A DNA stretch of 64,000 nucleotides from Gavia stellata (Eukaryota > Chordata > Aves > Gaviiformes > Gaviidae): the NCBI RefSeq assembly GCF_030936135.1, contig NC_082620.1, forward strand, positions 2,170,001 to 2,234,000, written 5' to 3'. The first letter of the stretch is position 1. Every line of letters starts with the position of its first letter. The notes beneath the pieces are model-generated. The model did not search any database. It saw only the letters and a program-made list of their open reading frames with translations, and was not told the origin of the DNA. Of this stretch, positions 61,201 to 64,000 are shown one piece after another. Both the position numbers and the translations under genes were made by a program.

Positions 61201-64000
61201 AGTGATTGCTTTGGCAGCTCGTTGAGGATAATTGCAGGATGCTGCGTCGTTAATTTGTGCATGCCCAAGTGCACAGTTTCAATCCCGTCGGCGCTAAGCT
61301 TTTCATTCTGCGGGTAGCAGGTAGACCCTGGCCTGATTAATTTAAATGCGGAACAACTTCCAAAGAATTTTTGTCTTTTGGGAAAAAGGTAGGAGACGAT
61401 TTCTTTTTCGCTGTAACCCGCGCTGGCCTCAGGGGTGCAGCATTCAAAGCTCAGAGAACAGAAGAGGGTTAAGTTGAATTGGGATGTATTTTTAGCTCCC
61501 TATCTAAATCTCTCTTCCAGAAGCCATTAGCTGAGTATTTTCAATCCTTGTACTGTGGGTTTTTTAGCCTGATACATTTTGCACGCACAGGATGGAGAAA
61601 ACCTTCCTGCTGGGAGCTGGCGATGGGAGCCCTGGACCGCTCCAGCCCTCCCATCCCAAACCCGGAGGGATGCTCGTGGCAGCCGCGAGAAAACTTGGTG
61701 TCAGCGGAGTGAGTCAATGAGCCGAAGCTTTCGGAGCGGCTCCCCTCTTGGATTTCCCAATATCCAGGGGTGTTTCTGAGGGAGGGGTCCTTGGGTGGAG
61801 CGCCTTGACAGCTAGACGCCCAGTTTTCGATGATTCCCAGCCCATAATGCAGCCCGGTGGCCTATGGCTGGTAAATACCTTTCCACCACACCAGCTGATG
61901 CAGTCACCGAGCTCGTTATGTCAAATCTGCTGACAGCAGGCAAAATACCGACCGAGGGAAGAGAAATATTAATGACCTGGCACTCGGGAGATGAGCCTTT
62001 AATGTCTGATGTCATCATTTGGGCATTAGTTTGTTGTCATCAAATATTAGGAATAATTAAAGGATGGCGCTGGGTTTAGAACGCACTCATATTTGTTCAT
62101 TAAGTAAGATTTAAAAAAAAAAAAAACGGCCTGGGAGAAGCTGCAGGGATTAAACGCCCGAAGAACGGCTCGTGGGGTGTCCCGACACGCAGATGCTCAG
62201 CCACCCGGACGATGTGGCAAGCACCAACGCCAACACAGCAGATAACCAGAGCCACCAACCCAGCGCATCATCACAAACACCCATTAGGGGCTGAAAACGA
62301 GATTTTTATCCGCTGGGCACACGTGCTGTCCCGGGGCGCGGGTTTTGGCTTTTCATGGCTGGCTAAGGCGGTGATTTGTGTTCAAGCCCCCAAGGATTTC
62401 AGCCTTCGCAGGAGCATCCCCAGCCCTTTCCCATCCCAGTTTCCCCATTGCGGGGTGAGGACAGCGCTCGCTTACCCCAGGGGCACGCGCCGAGGGTTAC
62501 TGAGGTCCTGTTGCCACAATGCTTGGGAAAGAACAAGAGCTAAGCGGGATTAATATTAATAACAGTAATTATTGGGATTATCATCATTATGGTATACAGA
62601 TCTCTACATCGAAAGGATTTGAGCCCCACAGCCCATTAATAAGTGGGTATCCCTGGCTGCCCTGCCCTCCGCCTCCTTCCCCAAATTAAGGCATCTCCTT
62701 TACTCCTCTCCTACCTCCTCCAGCCCTCACCGCTTCCCCACGGCGGGGAAAGATGCAAAAGGTGATGGATCCGACGTCGCTGGCAAGACTGACCAAGACT
62801 AAACATGATGTTCCTGATATTTCTTTTTTTTTTTTTTCCCAAAAGCCCAGCCTCTCTTCATATAGCAAAGCTGAACTTAAACCACAAAGAGCTTAATTCT
62901 TGCAATTTCTGCTTAATATATGCCCTTTTCTATACCGTATACCTTCCCCAGCAGAGAACGGCTGGAGGGAGGGGGTTATCCCGCTTCTCCAGTGGCATGA
63001 GACCAATGCAAAGAAATACCAATGTATTCCCCCTGCGGAGCATGTTGGGGTTAATCGCAGCGGCCCCAAAAGCAGACCTGGGCTCTCTACATCAAAACCG
63101 TTTCTCCTGCGGCTCTGGGCCCCCCTGGACATTTGCAGGTCACCAAGGACTCGCCGGAGGGTTGCACCGGGTTTGGCTGGAGTTCGCCCGCAGCTCAGGC
63201 TCGGTTATGATTCACGGGAAAGTGGTTTGTATTTTACAAGGGAAGGGAGCAGGCTGAGTCAGGCAGAGGAGCGTCGGGACAGTGGCACGTTTCCAGAAGG
63301 AAGCCCCGGCTTTTTGGGAGTGGGGAATCCATCGCGCGGTGCCTGATGCTCCCAGGGTGGTGTGGGAAGGGGCAGGAGAGCTCTGCGGCACCCGGCTGCG
63401 CAAATTCGGCAACGGGGAACGTGTCTGATCCCTCCCGGGTCCGTGGCAAGGGTGGGACGAAGGGAAAAATCATTGCGGGGCAGGAGAGGAGGTTTGGAGA
63501 GAGGTTGTAACTCCCACTTCAAATCTGGGACCTGCAGCGACAGAGCCTGGATGCAGGAATAGCACTGAGCATGGGATTATCCTGCTCTAATAAAAGCTTA
63601 ATAAGCACTATGAAAATAAATAAAATCTTTCAAGAGGCAGCGGCCAGACCCCATTACACACTTCAGCGGGCTGAAAGCCGCATTCCCAGTCCCAGTCTCT
63701 GGGGATATTGCCTTTTGGGGGGGCCCCAACCCACCCTGGGTCTCAGTGTTAAAAGGCAGTGCAAGGGCTTCCCCTCGACGTGGCATTTGTACCATTTTAT
63801 TTTTAATTTTAACTAAAAAGCATCGCTTCCTACCGGCATTGTTCCCCTTTGGGAGGGGGATCTCTGCCGATCTCCAGGGTTTTGATAAAAGGGATGGAGC
63901 TGGCGGTTTCTCCCCGAGCTGAGCAGTCGATGTGAATGAGCGAGATCAATCCTGCCAAAAAAATCTGCAAATGGGGGTTTAACCATTATTTATTTTCCTC
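58252..64000. other. Intergenic DNA right of the CR1 copy
   Basis: No gene is supported: ORFs are short, lack homology I recognise and do not join into exons. Mixed GC-rich and AT-rich DNA. Homeobox-site-rich patches at 58728-58750, 61864-62080 and 62548-62595 and two POU-like octamers at 61122-61158 stand out. In other vertebrates UBR4 lies on this side of IFFO2; no UBR4 exon is seen here. Confidence 0.7.
58728..58750. promoter_or_regulatory. Direct repeat of CAATTAAT homeodomain sites
   Basis: CAATTAAT at 58728-58735 and CAATTAATTA at 58741-58750, with CGCGA between them. TAAT/ATTA cores are bound by homeodomain proteins; paired sites 13 bp apart suggest a dimer site. Function inferred. 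Confidence 0.4.

Overview
This is a vertebrate nuclear window, most likely from a bird. It carries two intact multi-exon genes, both on the minus strand, and three 5'-truncated CR1 LINE copies ending in the ATTCTGTG-type tail typical of sauropsid CR1. The ALDH4A1-IFFO2 neighbourhood matches the order known from other vertebrates. CpG-rich promoters and GC-rich patches would fit a small, GC-rich avian chromosome, but a turtle or crocodilian cannot be excluded from sequence alone.

Layout from left to right. (1) 243-11622: all 15 coding exons of ALDH4A1, the mitochondrial delta-1-pyrroline-5-carboxylate dehydrogenase of proline catabolism. The exons join without a break into 554 codons, every splice site is GT-AG, and the catalytic Cys and Glu are present. 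Two CR1 fragments lie antisense in its introns. Intron 1 holds a 1.2-kb minisatellite of about 59 units of 20-21 bp. (2) 11.3-12.1 kb: the CpG-rich ALDH4A1 promoter with very long G and C runs. (3) 12.4-55.5 kb: IFFO2, an intermediate-filament-family orphan. Nine coding exons (505 codons) lie between 18656 and 55532. A probable 6-kb 3'UTR runs down to an AATAAA at 12423-12428, and intron 1 is 24.6 kb. (4) 55.5-56.05 kb: the CpG-rich IFFO2 promoter with a cluster of CACGCCCC boxes. (5) 56.05-64.0 kb: intergenic DNA with one longer CR1 copy (reverse transcriptase region) and several AT-rich, homeobox-site-rich patches that could be conserved enhancers.

The two genes are in tandem, IFFO2 upstream of ALDH4A1. 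The probable IFFO2 poly(A) signal lies only about 0.8 kb from the ALDH4A1 start codon. They share no pathway: ALDH4A1 is a matrix enzyme and IFFO2 a coiled-coil intermediate-filament-like protein.

The most unusual structure is the ALDH4A1 intron-1 minisatellite. It has a 17-unit (342-bp) higher-order repeat, a perfect 80-bp tandem duplication, unit variants that are mostly explained by CpG deamination, and no stop codons on either strand. Second is an isolated CpG-rich patch with a correctly oriented TATA-like element deep in IFFO2 intron 1, a candidate internal promoter. No tRNA, rRNA, CRISPR or other RNA gene was recognised.
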